Of a stretch of DNA of 64,000 nucleotides, positions 38,901-50,900 are shown in pieces. The notes under the pieces were generated by a model. It had not been told where the DNA came from. It made no database searches and saw only the letters and a program-made list of their open reading frames with translations. Each line of letters starts with the position of its first letter. The stretch's first letter is position 1. The stretch spans positions 44,143,119 to 44,207,118 of the forward strand of contig OZ038389.1 in the NCBI GenBank assembly GCA_964036045.1. The letters are read 5' to 3'. The translations under genes were made by a program, and so were the position numbers. The DNA comes from Eutreptiella sp. 'Long Island Sound 2002' (taxonomy: Eukaryota > Euglenozoa > Euglenophyceae > Eutreptiales > Eutreptiaceae).

Positions 38901-41900
38901 AGAAGTGGCCCACTTGTGGGCAAGGTGGCTACTTAACCCCTGCCGCCTCGGGGATCCCCTCCGCTTCAGAGCGGGGGGCAGAACCAGAAGTGGCCCACTT
39001 GTGGGCAAGGTGGCTACGTAACCCCTGCCGCCTCGGGGATCCCCTCCGCTTCAGAGCGGGGGGCAGAATCAGAAGTGGCCCACTTGTGGGCAAGGTGGCT
39101 ACTTAACCCCTGCCGCCTCGGGGATCCCCTCCGCTTCAGAGCGGGGGGCAGAATCAGAAGTGGCCCACTTGTGGGCAGAGTGGCTACTTAACCCCTGCCG
39201 CCTCAGGGATCCCCATCGCTTCAGAGCGGGGGGCAGAACCAGAAGTGGCCCACTTGTGGGCAAGGTGGCTACGTAACCCCTGCCGCCTCGGGGATCCCCT
39301 CCGCTTCAGAGCGGGGGGCAGAATCAGAAGTGGCCCACTTGTGGGCAAGGTGGCTACTTAACCCCTGCCGCCTCGGGGATCCCCACCGCTTCACAGCGGG
39401 GGGCAGAACCAGAAGTGGCCCACTTGTGGGCAAGGTGGCTACGTAACCCCTGCCGCCTCGGGGATCCCCACCGCTTCAGAGCGGGGGGCAGAATCAGAAG
39501 AGGCCCACTTGTGGGCAAGGTGGCTACTTAACCCCTGCCGCCTCGGGGATCCCCTCCGCTTCAGAGCGGGGGGCAGAATCAGAAGTGGCCCACTTGTGGG
39601 CAGAGTGGCTACTTAACCCCTGCCGCCTCGGGGATCCCCTCCGCTTCAGAGCGGGGGGCAGAATCAGAAGTGGCCCACTTGTGGGCAAGGTGGCTACTTA
39701 ACCCCTGCCGCCTCGGGGATCCCCTCCGCTTCAGAGCGGGGGGCAGAACCAGAAGTGGCCCACTTGTGGGCAAGGTGGCTACGTAACCCCTGCCGCCTCG
39801 GGGATCCCCTCCGCTTCAGAGCGGGGGGCAGAATCAGAAGTGGCCCACTTGTGGGCAAGGTGGCTACTTAACCCCTGCCGCCTCGGGGATCCCCTCCGCT
39901 TCAGAGCGGGGGGCAGAATCAGAAGTGGCCCACTTGTGGGCAGAGTGGCTACTTAACCCCTGCCGCCTCAGGGATCCCCATCGCTTCAGAGCGGGGGGCA
40001 GAACCAGAAGTGGCCCACTTGTGGGCAAGGTGGCTACGTAACCCCTGCCGCCTCGGGGATCCCCTCCGCTTCAGAGCGGGGGGCAGAATCAGAAGTGGCC
40101 CACTTGTGGGCAAGGTGGCTACTTAACCCCTGCCGCCTCGGGGATCCCCACCGCTTCACAGCGGGGGGCAGAACCAGAAGTGGCCCACTTGTGGGCAAGG
40201 TGGCTACGTAACCCCTGCCGCCTCGGGGATCCCCACCGCTTCAGAGCGGGGGGCAGAATCAGAAGAGGCCCACTTGTGGGCAAGGTGGCTACGTAACCCT
40301 TGCCGCCTCGGGGATCCCCTCCGCTTCAGAGCGGGGGGCAGAATCAGAAGTGGCCCACTTGTGGGCAGAGTGGCTACTTAACCCCTGCCGCCTCGGGGAT
40401 CCCCATCGCTTCATAGCGGGGGGCAGAATCAGAAGTGGCCCACTTGTGGGCAAGGTGGCTACTTAACCCCTGCCGCCTCGGGGATCCCCACCGCTTCACA
40501 GCGGGGGGCAGAACCAGAAGTGGCCCACTTGTGGGCAAGGTGGCTACGTAACCCCTGCCGCCTCGGGGATCCCCACCGCTTCAGAGCGGGGGGCAGAATC
40601 AGAAGAGGCCCACTTGTGGGCAGAGTGGCTACTTAACCCCTGCCGCCTCGGGGGTCCCCACCGCTTCAGAGCGGGGGGCAGAATCAGAAGTGGCCCACTT
40701 GTGGGCAAGGTGGCTACTTAACCCCTGCCGCCTCGGGGATACCCTCCACTTCAGAGCGGGGGGCAGAATCAGAAGTGGCCGACTTGTGGGCAAGGTGGCT
40801 ACTTAACCCCTGCCGCCTCGGGGATCCCCTCCGCTTCAGAGCGGGGGGTAAAATCAGAAGTGGCCCACTTATGGGCAGAGTGGCTACTTAACCCCTGCCG
40901 CCTCGGGGATCCCCTCCGCTTCAGAGCGGGGGGCAGAATCAGAAGTGGTCCACTTGTGGGCAAGGTGGCTACTTAACCTGCCGCCTCGGGGATCCCCTCC
41001 GCTTCAGAGGGGGGGGCAGAATCAGAAGAGGCCCACTTGTGGGTAGAGTGGCTACGTAACCCCTGCCGCCTCGGGGATCCCCTCCGCTTCGGCGCGGGGG
41101 GCAGAATCAGAAGTGGCCCACTTGTGGGCAAGGTGGCTACGTAACCCTTGCCGCCTCGGGGATACCCTCCGCTTCAGAGCGGGAGGCACAATCAGAAGTG
41201 GCCCAGTTGTGGGCAAGGTGGCTACTTAACCCCTGCCGCCTCGGGGATCCCCTCCGCTTCAGAAAGGGGCCAAGTAAGAAGTGGCCCACTTGTGGGCAAG
41301 GTGGCTACGTAACCCCTGCCGCCTCGGGGGTCCCCTCCGCTTCACAGCGGGGGGCAGAATCAGAAGTGGCCCACTTGTGGGCAAGGTGGCTACTTAACCC
41401 CTGCCGCCTCGGGGATCTCCTCCGCTTCAGACCGGGGGGCAGAATCAGAAGTGGCCCACTTGTGGGCAAGGTGGCTACTTAACCCCTGCCGCCTCGGGGA
41501 TCCCCACCGCTTCAGAGCGGGGGGCAGAATCAGAAGTGGCCCAATTGTGGGCAAGGTGGCTACTTAACCCCTGCCGCCTCGGGGATCCCCTCCGCTTCAG
41601 AGCGGGGGGCAGAATCAGAAGTGGCCCACTTGTGGGCAAGGTGGCTACTTAACCCCTGCCGCCTCGGGGATCCCCACCGCTTCACAGCGGGGGGCAGAAC
41701 CAGAAGTGGCCCGCTTGTGGGCAAGGTGGCTACTTAACCCCTGCCGCCTCGGGGATCCCCTCCGCTTCAGAGCGGGGGGCAGAACCAGAAGTGGCCCACT
41801 TGTGGGCAAGGTGGCTACGTAAACCCTGCCGCCTCAGGGATCCCCATCGCTTCATAGGGGGGGGCAGAATCAGAAGTGGCCCACTTGTGGGCAAGGTGGC

Positions 41901-44900
41901 TACTTAACCCCTGCCGCCTCGGGGATCCCCACCGCTTCACAGCGGGGGGCAGAATCAGAAGTGGCCCACTTGTGGGCAAGGTGGCTACTTAACCCCTGCC
42001 GCCTCGGGGATCCCCTCCGCTTCAGAGCGGGGGGCAGAATCAGAAGTGGCCCACTTGTGGGCAGAGTGGCTACTTAACCCCTGCCGCCTCAGGGATCCCC
42101 ATCGCTTCATAGCGGGGGGCAGAATCAGAAGTGGCCCACTTGTGGGCAAGGTGGCTACTTAACCCCTGCCGCCTCGGGGATCCCCTCCGCTTCAGAGCGG
42201 GGGGCAGAACCAGAAGTGGCCCACTTGTGGGCAAGGTGGCTACGTAAACCCTGCCGCCTCGGGGATCCCCACCGCTTCACAGCGGGGGGCAGAAACAGAA
42301 GAGGCCCACTTGTGGGCAGAGTGGCTACTTAACCCCTGCCGCCTCGGGGGTCCCCACCGCTTCACAGCGGGGGGCAGAATCAGAAGTGGCCCACTTGTGG
42401 GCAAGGTGGCTACTTAACCCCTGCCGCCTCGGGGATCCCCTCCGCTTCAGAGCGGGGGGCAGAATCAGAAGTGGCCCACTTGTGGGCAAGGTGGCTACTT
42501 AACCCCTGCCGCCTCGGGGATCCCCTCCGCTTCAGAGCGGGGGGCAGAATCAGAAGTGGCCCACTTGTGGGCAGAGTGGCTACTTAACCCCTGCCGCCTC
42601 GGGGATCCCCTCCGCTTCAGAGCGGGGGGCAGAATCAGAAGTGGCCCACTTGTGGGCAAGGTGGCTACTTAACCCCTGCCGCCTCGGGGATCCCCTCCGC
42701 TTCAGAGCGGGGGGCAGAACCAGAAGTGGCCCACTTGTGGGCAAGGTGGCTACGTAACCCCTGCCGCCTCGGGGATCCCCTCCGCTTCAGAGCGGGGGGC
42801 AGAATCAGAAGTGGCCCACTTGTGGGCAAGGTGGCTACTTAACCCCTGCCGCCTCGGGGATCCCCTCCGCTTCAGAGCGGGGGGCAGAATCAGAAGTGGC
42901 CCACTTGTGGGCAGAGTGGCTACTTAACCCCTGCCGCCTCAGGGATCCCCATCGCTTCAGAGCGGGGGGCAGAACCAGAAGTGGCCCACTTGTGGGCAAG
43001 GTGGCTACGTAACCCCTGCCGCCTCGGGGATCCCCTCCGCTTCAGAGCGGGGGGCAGAATCAGAAGTGGCCCACTTGTGGGCAAGGTGGCTACTTAACCC
43101 TTGCCGCCTCGGGGATCCCCTCCGCTTCAGAGCGGGGGGCAGAATCAGAAGTGGCCCACTTGTGGGCAGAGTGGCTACTTAACCCCTGCCGCCTCGGGGA
43201 TCCCCATCGCTTCATAGCGGGGGGCAGAATCAGAAGTGGCCCACTTGTGGGCAAGGTGGCTACTTAACCCCTGCCGCCTCGGGGATCCCCACCGCTTCAC
43301 AGCGGGGGGCAGAACCAGAAGTGGCCCACTTGTGGGCAAGGTGGCTACGTAACCCCTGCCGCCTCGGGGATCCCCACCGCTTCAGAGCGGGGGGCAGAAT
43401 CAGAAGAGGCCCACTTGTGGGCAGAGTGGCTACTTAACCCCTGCCGCCTCGGGGGTCCCCACCGCTTCAGAGCGGGGGGCAGAATCAGAAGTGGCCCACT
43501 TGTGGGCAAGGTGGCTACTTAACCCCTGCCGCCTCGGGGATACCCTCCACTTCAGAGCGGGGGGCAGAATCAGAAGTGGCCGACTTGTGGGCAAGGTGGC
43601 TACTTAACCCCTGCCGCCTCGGGGATCCCCTCCGCTTCAGAGCGGGGGGTAAAATCAGAAGTGGCCCACTTATGGGCGGAGTGGCTACTTAACCCCTGCC
43701 GCCTCGGGGATCCCCTCCGCTTCAGAGCGGGGGGCAGAATCAGAAGTGGTCCACTTGTGGGCAGAGTGGCTACTTAACCTGCCGCCTCGGGGATCCCCTC
43801 CGCTTCAGAGGGGGGGGCAGAATCAGAAGAGGCCCACTTGTGGGTAGAGTGGCTACGTAACCCCTGCCGCCTCGGGGATCCCCTCCGCTTCGGAGCGGGG
43901 GGCAGAATCAGAAGTGGCCCACTTGTGGGCAAGGTGGCTACGTAACCCTTGCCGCCTCGGGGATACCCTCCGCTTCAGAGCGGGAGGCACAATCAGAAGT
44001 GGCCCAGTTGTGGGCAAGGTGGCTACTTAACCCCTGCCGCCTCGGGGATCCCCTCCGCTTCAGAAAGGGGCCAAGTAAGAAGTGGCCCACTTGTGGGCAA
44101 GGTAGCTACTTAACCCCTGCCGCCTCGGGGATCCCCTCCGCTTCAGACCGGGGGGCAGAATCACAAGTGGCCCACTTGTGGGCAGAGTGGCTACTTAACC
44201 CCTGCCGCCTCAGGGATCCCCATCGCTTCAGAGCGGGGGGCACAATCAGAAGTGGCCCACTTGTGGGCAAGGTGGCTACTTAACCCCTGCCGCCTCGGGG
44301 ATCCCCTCCGCTTCAGAGCGGGGGGCAGAATCAGAAGTGGCCCACTTGTGGGCAGAGTGGCTACTTAACCCCTGCCGCCTCAGGGATCCCCATCGCTTCA
44401 TAGCGGGGGGCAGAATCAGAAGTGGCCCACTTGTGGGCAAGGTGGCTACTTAACCCCTGCCGCCTCGGGGATCCCCTCCGCTTCAGAGCGGGGGGCAGAA
44501 CCAGAAGTGGCCCACTTGTGGGCAAGGTGGCTACGTAAACCCTGCCGCCTCGGGGATCCCCACCGCTTCACAGCGGGGGGCAGAAACAGAAGAGGCCCAC
44601 TTGTGGGCAGAGTGGCTACTTAACCCCTGCCGCCTCGGGGGTCCCCACCGCTTCACAGCGGGGGGCAGAATCAGAAGTGGCCCACTTGTGGGCAAGGTGG
44701 CTACTTAACCCCTGCCGCCTCGGGGATCCCCATCGCTTCAGAGCGGGGGGCAGAATCAGAAGTGGCCCACTTGTGGGCAAGGTGGCTACTTAACCCCTGC
44801 CGCCTCGGGGATCCCCACCGCTTCACAGCGGGGGGCAGAATCAGAAGTGGCCCACTTGTGGGCAAGGTGGCTACTTAACCCCTGCCGCCTCGGGGATCCC

Positions 44901-47900
44901 CTCCGCTTCAGAGCGGGGGGCAGAATCAGAAGTGGCCCACTTGTGGGCAAGGTGGCTACTTAACCCCTGCCGCCTCGGGGATCCCCTCCGCTTCAGAGCG
45001 GGGGGCAGAATCAGAAGTGGCCCACTTGTGGGCAGAGTGGCTACTTAACCCCTGCCGCCTCGGGGATCCCCACCGCTTCACAGCGGGGGGCAGAAACAGA
45101 AGAGGCCCACTTGTGGGCAGAGTGGCTACTTAACCCCTGCCGCCTCGGGGATCCCCACCGCTTCACAGCGGGGGGCAGAATCAGAAGTGGCCCACTTGTG
45201 GGCAAGGTGGCTACTTAACCCCTGCCGCCTCGGGGATCCCCACCGCTTCACAGCGGGGGGCAGAAACAGAAGAGGCCCACTTGTGGGCAGAGTGGCTACT
45301 TAACCCCTGCCGCCTCGGGGATCCCCACCGCTTCACAGCGGGGGGCAGAATCAGAAGTGGCCCACTTGTGGGCAAGGTGGCTACTTAACCCCTGCCGCCT
45401 CGGGGATCCCCTCCGCTTCAGAGCGGGGGGCAGAATCAGAAGTGGCCCACTTGTGGGCAAGGTGGCTACTTAACCCCTGCCGCCTCGGGGATCCCCTCCG
45501 CTTCAGAGCGGGGGGCAGAATCAGAAGTGGCCCACTTGTGGGCAGAGTGGCTACTTAACCCCTGCCGCCTCGGGGATCCCCTCCGCTTCAGAGCGGGGGG
45601 CAGAATCAGAAGTGGCCCACTTGTGGGCAAGGTGGCTACTTAACCCCTGCCGCCTCGGGGATCCCCTCCGCTTCAGAGCGGGGGGCAGAACCAGAAGTGG
45701 CCCACTTGTGGGCAAGGTGGCTACGTAACCCCTGCCGCCTCGGGGATCCCCTCCGCTTCAGAGCGGGGGGCAGAATCAGAAGTGGCCCACTTGTGGGCAA
45801 GGTGGCTACTTAACCCCTGCCGCCTCGGGGATCCCCTCCGCTTCAGAGCGGGGGGCAGAATCAGAAGTGGCCCACTTGTGGGCAGAGTGGCTACTTAACC
45901 CCTGCCGCCTCAGGGATCCCCATCGCTTCAGAGCGGGGGGCAGAACCAGAAGTGGCCCACTTGTGGGCAAGGTGGCTACGTAACCCCTGCCGCCTCGGGG
46001 ATCCCCTCCGCTTCAGAGCGGGGGGCAGAATCAGAAGTGGCCCACTTGTGGGCAAGGTGGCTACTTAACCCTTGCCGCCTCGGGGATCCCCTCCGCTTCA
46101 GAGCGGGGGGCAGAATCAGAAGTGGCCCACTTGTGGGCAGAGTGGCTACTTAACCCCTGCCGCCTCGGGGATCCCCATCGCTTCATAGCGGGGGGCAGAA
46201 TCAGAAGTGGCCCACTTGTGGGCAAGGTGGCTACTTAACCCCTGCCGCCTCGGGGATCCCCACCGCTTCACAGCGGGGGGCAGAACCAGAAGTGGCCCAC
46301 TTGTGGGCAAGGTGGCTACGTAACCCCTGCCGCCTCGGGGATCCCCACCGCTTCAGAGCGGGGGGCAGAATCAGAAGAGGCCCACTTGTGGGCAGAGTGG
46401 CTACTTAACCCCTGCCGCCTCGGGGGTCCCCACCGCTTCAGAGCGGGGGGCAGAATCAGAAGTGGCCCACTTGTGGGCAAGGTGGCTACTTAACCCCTGC
46501 CGCCTCGGGGATACCCTCCACTTCAGAGCGGGGGGCAGAATCAGAAGTGGCCGACTTGTGGGCAAGGTGGCTACTTAACCCCTGCCGCCTCGGGGATCCC
46601 CTCCGCTTCAGAGCGGGGGGTAAAATCAGAAGTGGCCCACTTATGGGCAGAGTGGCTACTTAACCCCTGCCGCCTCGGGGATCCCCTCCGCTTCAGAGCG
46701 GGGGGCAGAATCAGAAGTGGTCCACTTGTGGGCAGAGTGGCTACTTAACCTGCCGCCTCGGGGATCCCCTCCGCTTCAGAGGGGGGGGCAGAATCAGAAG
46801 AGGCCCACTTGTGGGTAGAGTGGCTACGTAACCCCTGCCGCCTCGGGGATCCCCTCCGCTTCGGAGCGGGGGGCAGAATCAGAAGTGGCCCACTTGTGGG
46901 CAAGGTGGCTACGTAACCCTTGCCGCCTCGGGGATACCCTCCGCTTCAGAGCGGGAGGCACAATCAGAAGTGGCCCAGTTGTGGGCAAGGTGGCTACTTA
47001 ACCCCTGCCGCCTCGGGGATCCCCTCCGCTTCAGAAAGGGGCCAAGTAAGAAGTGGCCCACTTGTGGGCAAGGTAGCTACTTAACCCCTGCCGCCTCGGG
47101 GATCCCCTCCGCTTCAGACCGGGGGGCAGAATCACAAGTGGCCCACTTGTGGGCAGAGTGGCTACTTAACCCCTGCCGCCTCAGGGATCCCCATCGCTTC
47201 AGAGCGGGGGGCAGAATCAGAAGTGGCCCACTTGTGGGCAAGGTGGCTACATAACCCCTGCCGCCTCGGGGATCCCCACCGCTTCACAGCGGGGGGCAGA
47301 ATCAGAAGTGGCCCACTTGTGGGCAAGGTGGCTACGTAACCCCTGCCGCCTCGGGGATCCCCTCCGCTTCAGAGCGGGGGGCAGAATCAGAAGTGGCCCA
47401 CTTGTGGGCAAGGTGGCTACATAACCCCTGCCGCCTCGGGGGTCCCCACCGCTTCACAGCGGGGGGCAGAATCAGAAGTGGCCCAATTGTGGGCAAGGTG
47501 GCTACGTAACCCCTGCCGCCTCGGGGATCCCCTCCGCTTCAGAGCGGGGGGCAGAAACAGAAGTGGCCCACTTGTAGGCAAGGTGGCTACTTAACCCCTG
47601 CCGCCTCGGGGATCCCCTCCGCTTCACAGCGGGGGGCAGAATCAGAAGTGGCCCACTTGTGGGCAAGGTGGCTACTTAACCCCTGCCGCCTCGGGGATCC
47701 CCACCGCTTCAGAGCGGGGGGCAGAATCAGAAGTGGCCCACTTGTGGGCAAGGTGGCTACTTAACCCCTGCCGCCTCGGGGATCCCCTCCGCTTCAGAGC
47801 GGGGGGCAGAATCAGAAGTGGCCCACTTGTGGGCAAGGTGGCTACGTAACCCCTGCCGCCTCGGGGATCTCCTCCGCTTCAGAGCGGGGGCCAGAATCAG

Positions 47901-50900
47901 AAGTGGCCCACTTGTGGGCAAGGTGGCTACTTAACCCCTGCCGCCTCAGGGATCCCCTCCGCTTTAGACCGGGGGGCAGAATCAGAAGTGGCCCAATTGT
48001 GGGCAAGGTGGCTACTTAACCCCTGCCGCCTCGGGGATCCCCTCCGCTTCACAGCGGGGGGCAGAATCAGAAGTGGCCCACTTGTGGGCAAGGTGGCTAC
48101 TTAACCCCTGCCGCCTCGGGGATCCCCTCCGCTTCAGAGCGGGGGGCAGAATCACAAGTGGCCCACTTGTGGGTAGAGTGGCTACTTAACCCCTGCCGCC
48201 TCAGGGATCCCCATCGCTTCATAGCGGGGGGCAGAATCAGAAGTGGCCCACTTGTGGGCAAGGTGGCTACTTAACCCCTGCCGCCTCGGGGATCCCCTCC
48301 GCTTCAGAGCGGGGGGCAGAATCAGAAGTGGCCCACTTGTGGGCAAGGTGGCTACTTAACCCCTGCCGCCTCAGGGATCCCCTCCGCTTCAGAGCGGGGG
48401 GCAGAATCAGAAGTGGCCCACTTGTGGGCAAGGTGGCTACTTAACCCCTGCCGCCTCGGGGATCCCCTCCGCTTCACAGCGGGGGGCAGAATCAGAAGTG
48501 GCCCACTTGTGGGCAAGGTGGCTACGTAACCCCTGCCGCCTCGGGGATCCCCTCCGCTTTAGACCGGGGGGCAGAATCAGAAGTGGCCCAATTGTGGGCA
48601 AGGTAGCTACTTAACCCCTGCCGCCTCGGGGATCCCCTCCGCTTCACAGCGGGGGGCAGAATCAGAGGTGCCCCACTTGTGGGCAAGGTGGCTACGTAAC
48701 CCCTGCCGCCTCGGGGATCCCCACCGCTTCACAGCGGGGGGCAGAATCAGAAGTGGCCCACTTGTGGGCAAGGTGGCTACTTAACCCCTGCCGCCTCAGG
48801 GATCCCCATCGCTTCACAGCGGGGGGCACAATCAGAAGTGGCCCACTTGTGGGCAAGGTGGCTACGTAACCCCTGCTGCCTCGGGGATCCCCTCCGCTTC
48901 AGACCGGGGGGCAGAATCAGAAGTGGCCCACTTGTGGGCAAGGTGGCTACTTAACCCCTGCCGCCTCGGGGATCCCCACCGCTTCATAGGGGGGGGCAGA
49001 ATCAGAAGTGGCCCACTTGTGGGCAAGGTGGCTACGTAACCCCTGCCGCCTCGGGGATCCCCTCCGCTTCAGACCGGGGGGCAGAATCAGAAGTGGCCCA
49101 CTTGTGGGCAAGGTGGCTACTTAACCCCTGCCGCCTCGGGGATCCCCACCGCTTCAGAGCGGGGGGCAGAATCAGAAGTGGCCCACTTGTGGGCAAGGTG
49201 GCTACGTAACCCCTGCCGCCTCGGGGATCCCCTCCGCTTCACAGCGGGGGGCAGAATCAGAAGTGGCCCACTTGTGGGCAAGGTGGCTACTTAACCCCTG
49301 CCGCCTCGGGGATCCCCACCGCTTCACAGCGGGGGGCAGAATCAGAAGTGGCCCACTTGTGGGCAAGGTGGCTACTTAACCCCTGCCGCCTCGGGGGTCC
49401 CCTCCGCTTCACAGCGGGGGGCAGAATCAGAAGTGGCCCACTTGTGGGCAAGGTGGCTACGTAAACCCTGCCGCCTCGGGGATCTCCTCCGCTTCAGAGC
49501 GGGGGGCAGAATCAGAAGTGGCCCACTTGTGGGCAAGGTGGCTACTTAACCCCTGCCGCCTCGGGGATCCCCACCGCTTCAGAGCGGGGGGCAGAATCAG
49601 AAGTGGCCCACTTGTGGGCAAGGTGGCTACTTAACCCCTGCCGCCTCGGGGATCCCCACCGCTTCACAGCGGGGGGCAGAATCAGAAGTGGCCCACTTGT
49701 GGGCAAGGTGGCTACTTAACCCCTGCCGCCTCGGGGGTCCCCTCCGCTTCAGAGCGGGGGGCAGAATCAGAAGTTGCCCACAAGTGGGCAAGGTGGCCGG
49801 CTACCCAGTAACCTAGTAAAAAAAAAACTTTTGTTTTCACTAGGTTCTGAAACCTAGTAAAAACAAAAACTTTTTTTTACTAGGTTCCGAAACCTAGTAA
49901 AATCAAAAACTTTTTCTTTTACTAGGTTTTGAAACCTAGACTTTTTTTTTTACTAGGTTCCCAATACCTAGTAACAAACCAGTGAACCTAGTAAACTGTT
50001 ACCTAGTAAAAAGTTTTTTTACTAGGTTTCACTACAGACCCCAGTGGTCTTGGGGTCATGGCACCAACAGCACTGAAAAAAGGTTCCATACATGCAGCAA
50101 GGGGTAAAGTTTCAGTTGTGCCCCACTGATGGTTTCTCACAATGCTCGGGCTTTGATCACAAATCCAAACATGACAGAAAATCATATCTGAACTATCTGT
50201 CACATCTCAACATCTATCTTCCAGATTCACAGTAGCTGAGTTGGTTTGTGTGTGGGTCTAGGATAGGAGAACTACCCGGAGGGGGGGGGGGGGTCCGCCC
50301 CGGGGAAGTTTGGGGGGTTCAGGATTTCAGGATGCTGAAGGAGGGGGCTGGGGATGGGTGGGTGTGGGCGGGATGGCTGCTTGAAGGAGGGTAGGGGGGG
50401 GGGTCAATTTGCTCGGGGGGGGGGGGGGGGGCTGAAGGGGGTCACATACAAGGACCGGACCCCCCCTAGCCTTATGCACCCATACGTATACGGACGGCTA
50501 CAACCAGGTGTGGGCATGCCCTTGTTGACAGCGGGAAAAGCTCCGTACATTGTGGAGGTGATATCTGCCATCCGAATCGGTGCCTCTGTTTGGATCAACC
50601 CCTGATGACCAGCACAACATCCCAACACGGACAAACGGGAGGGGCACAGGAGAAGTGTCCTTCCCCCCTTTTCTTCTTCCTCTTCCTCGCACTGTTTGCT
50701 GCCCCCCCCCCCCCCCCCCAACTGCAGTTCTTGGCAACCGTGACCCGGGGACCTCCTCTGCTTTTCATCAGTGTGATTTACTCAGGTCTTCCTCACCATA
50801 AGAGGCACCACTGATTCATTCTGGCCACTGGTGCCAGCAAGGGCAGTGCTCAGCACCGAGGATGTTTCTTTTTGTCAGAGCCCAGACCAGAGCTTGATGG

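Larger units (their letters stand above)
29457..50032. mobile_element. Possible 20.6-kb composite element enclosing the 85-bp array
   Basis: The two ends carry matching inverted ends: GTGAAACCTAGTA at 29457 and its complement TACTAGGTTTCAC ending at 50032. Between them lie non-coding sequence, a 256-bp hairpin and the satellite array. No transposase or other protein was found, so if it is mobile it is non-autonomous. The shared ends are seen; the element is an inference. Confidence 0.3.

Noticed and set aside
34232-47254. Four similar 94-codon frames beginning [10 protein letters not shown]
   Set aside because: They are frames inside unusual 85-bp units and mark the block duplication, not a gene family.
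30970-49798. CRISPR array
   Set aside because: Units are contiguous with no unique spacers, the context is a eukaryotic intron, and no Cas gene is present.
29457-50032. Centromere or telomere
   Set aside because: A single 18.8-kb array inside a gene, with no telomere-type short repeats, does not support either.
28153-50601. Two separate tandem Argonaute genes, one truncated at each side of the array
   Set aside because: Exon 6 (MYGAFPA) and exon 7 ([15 protein letters not shown]) at first looked like two copies of the same motif. However, only exon 7 aligns well with the YDG..LY motif, and the phases allow one continuous frame. It is not fully excluded.
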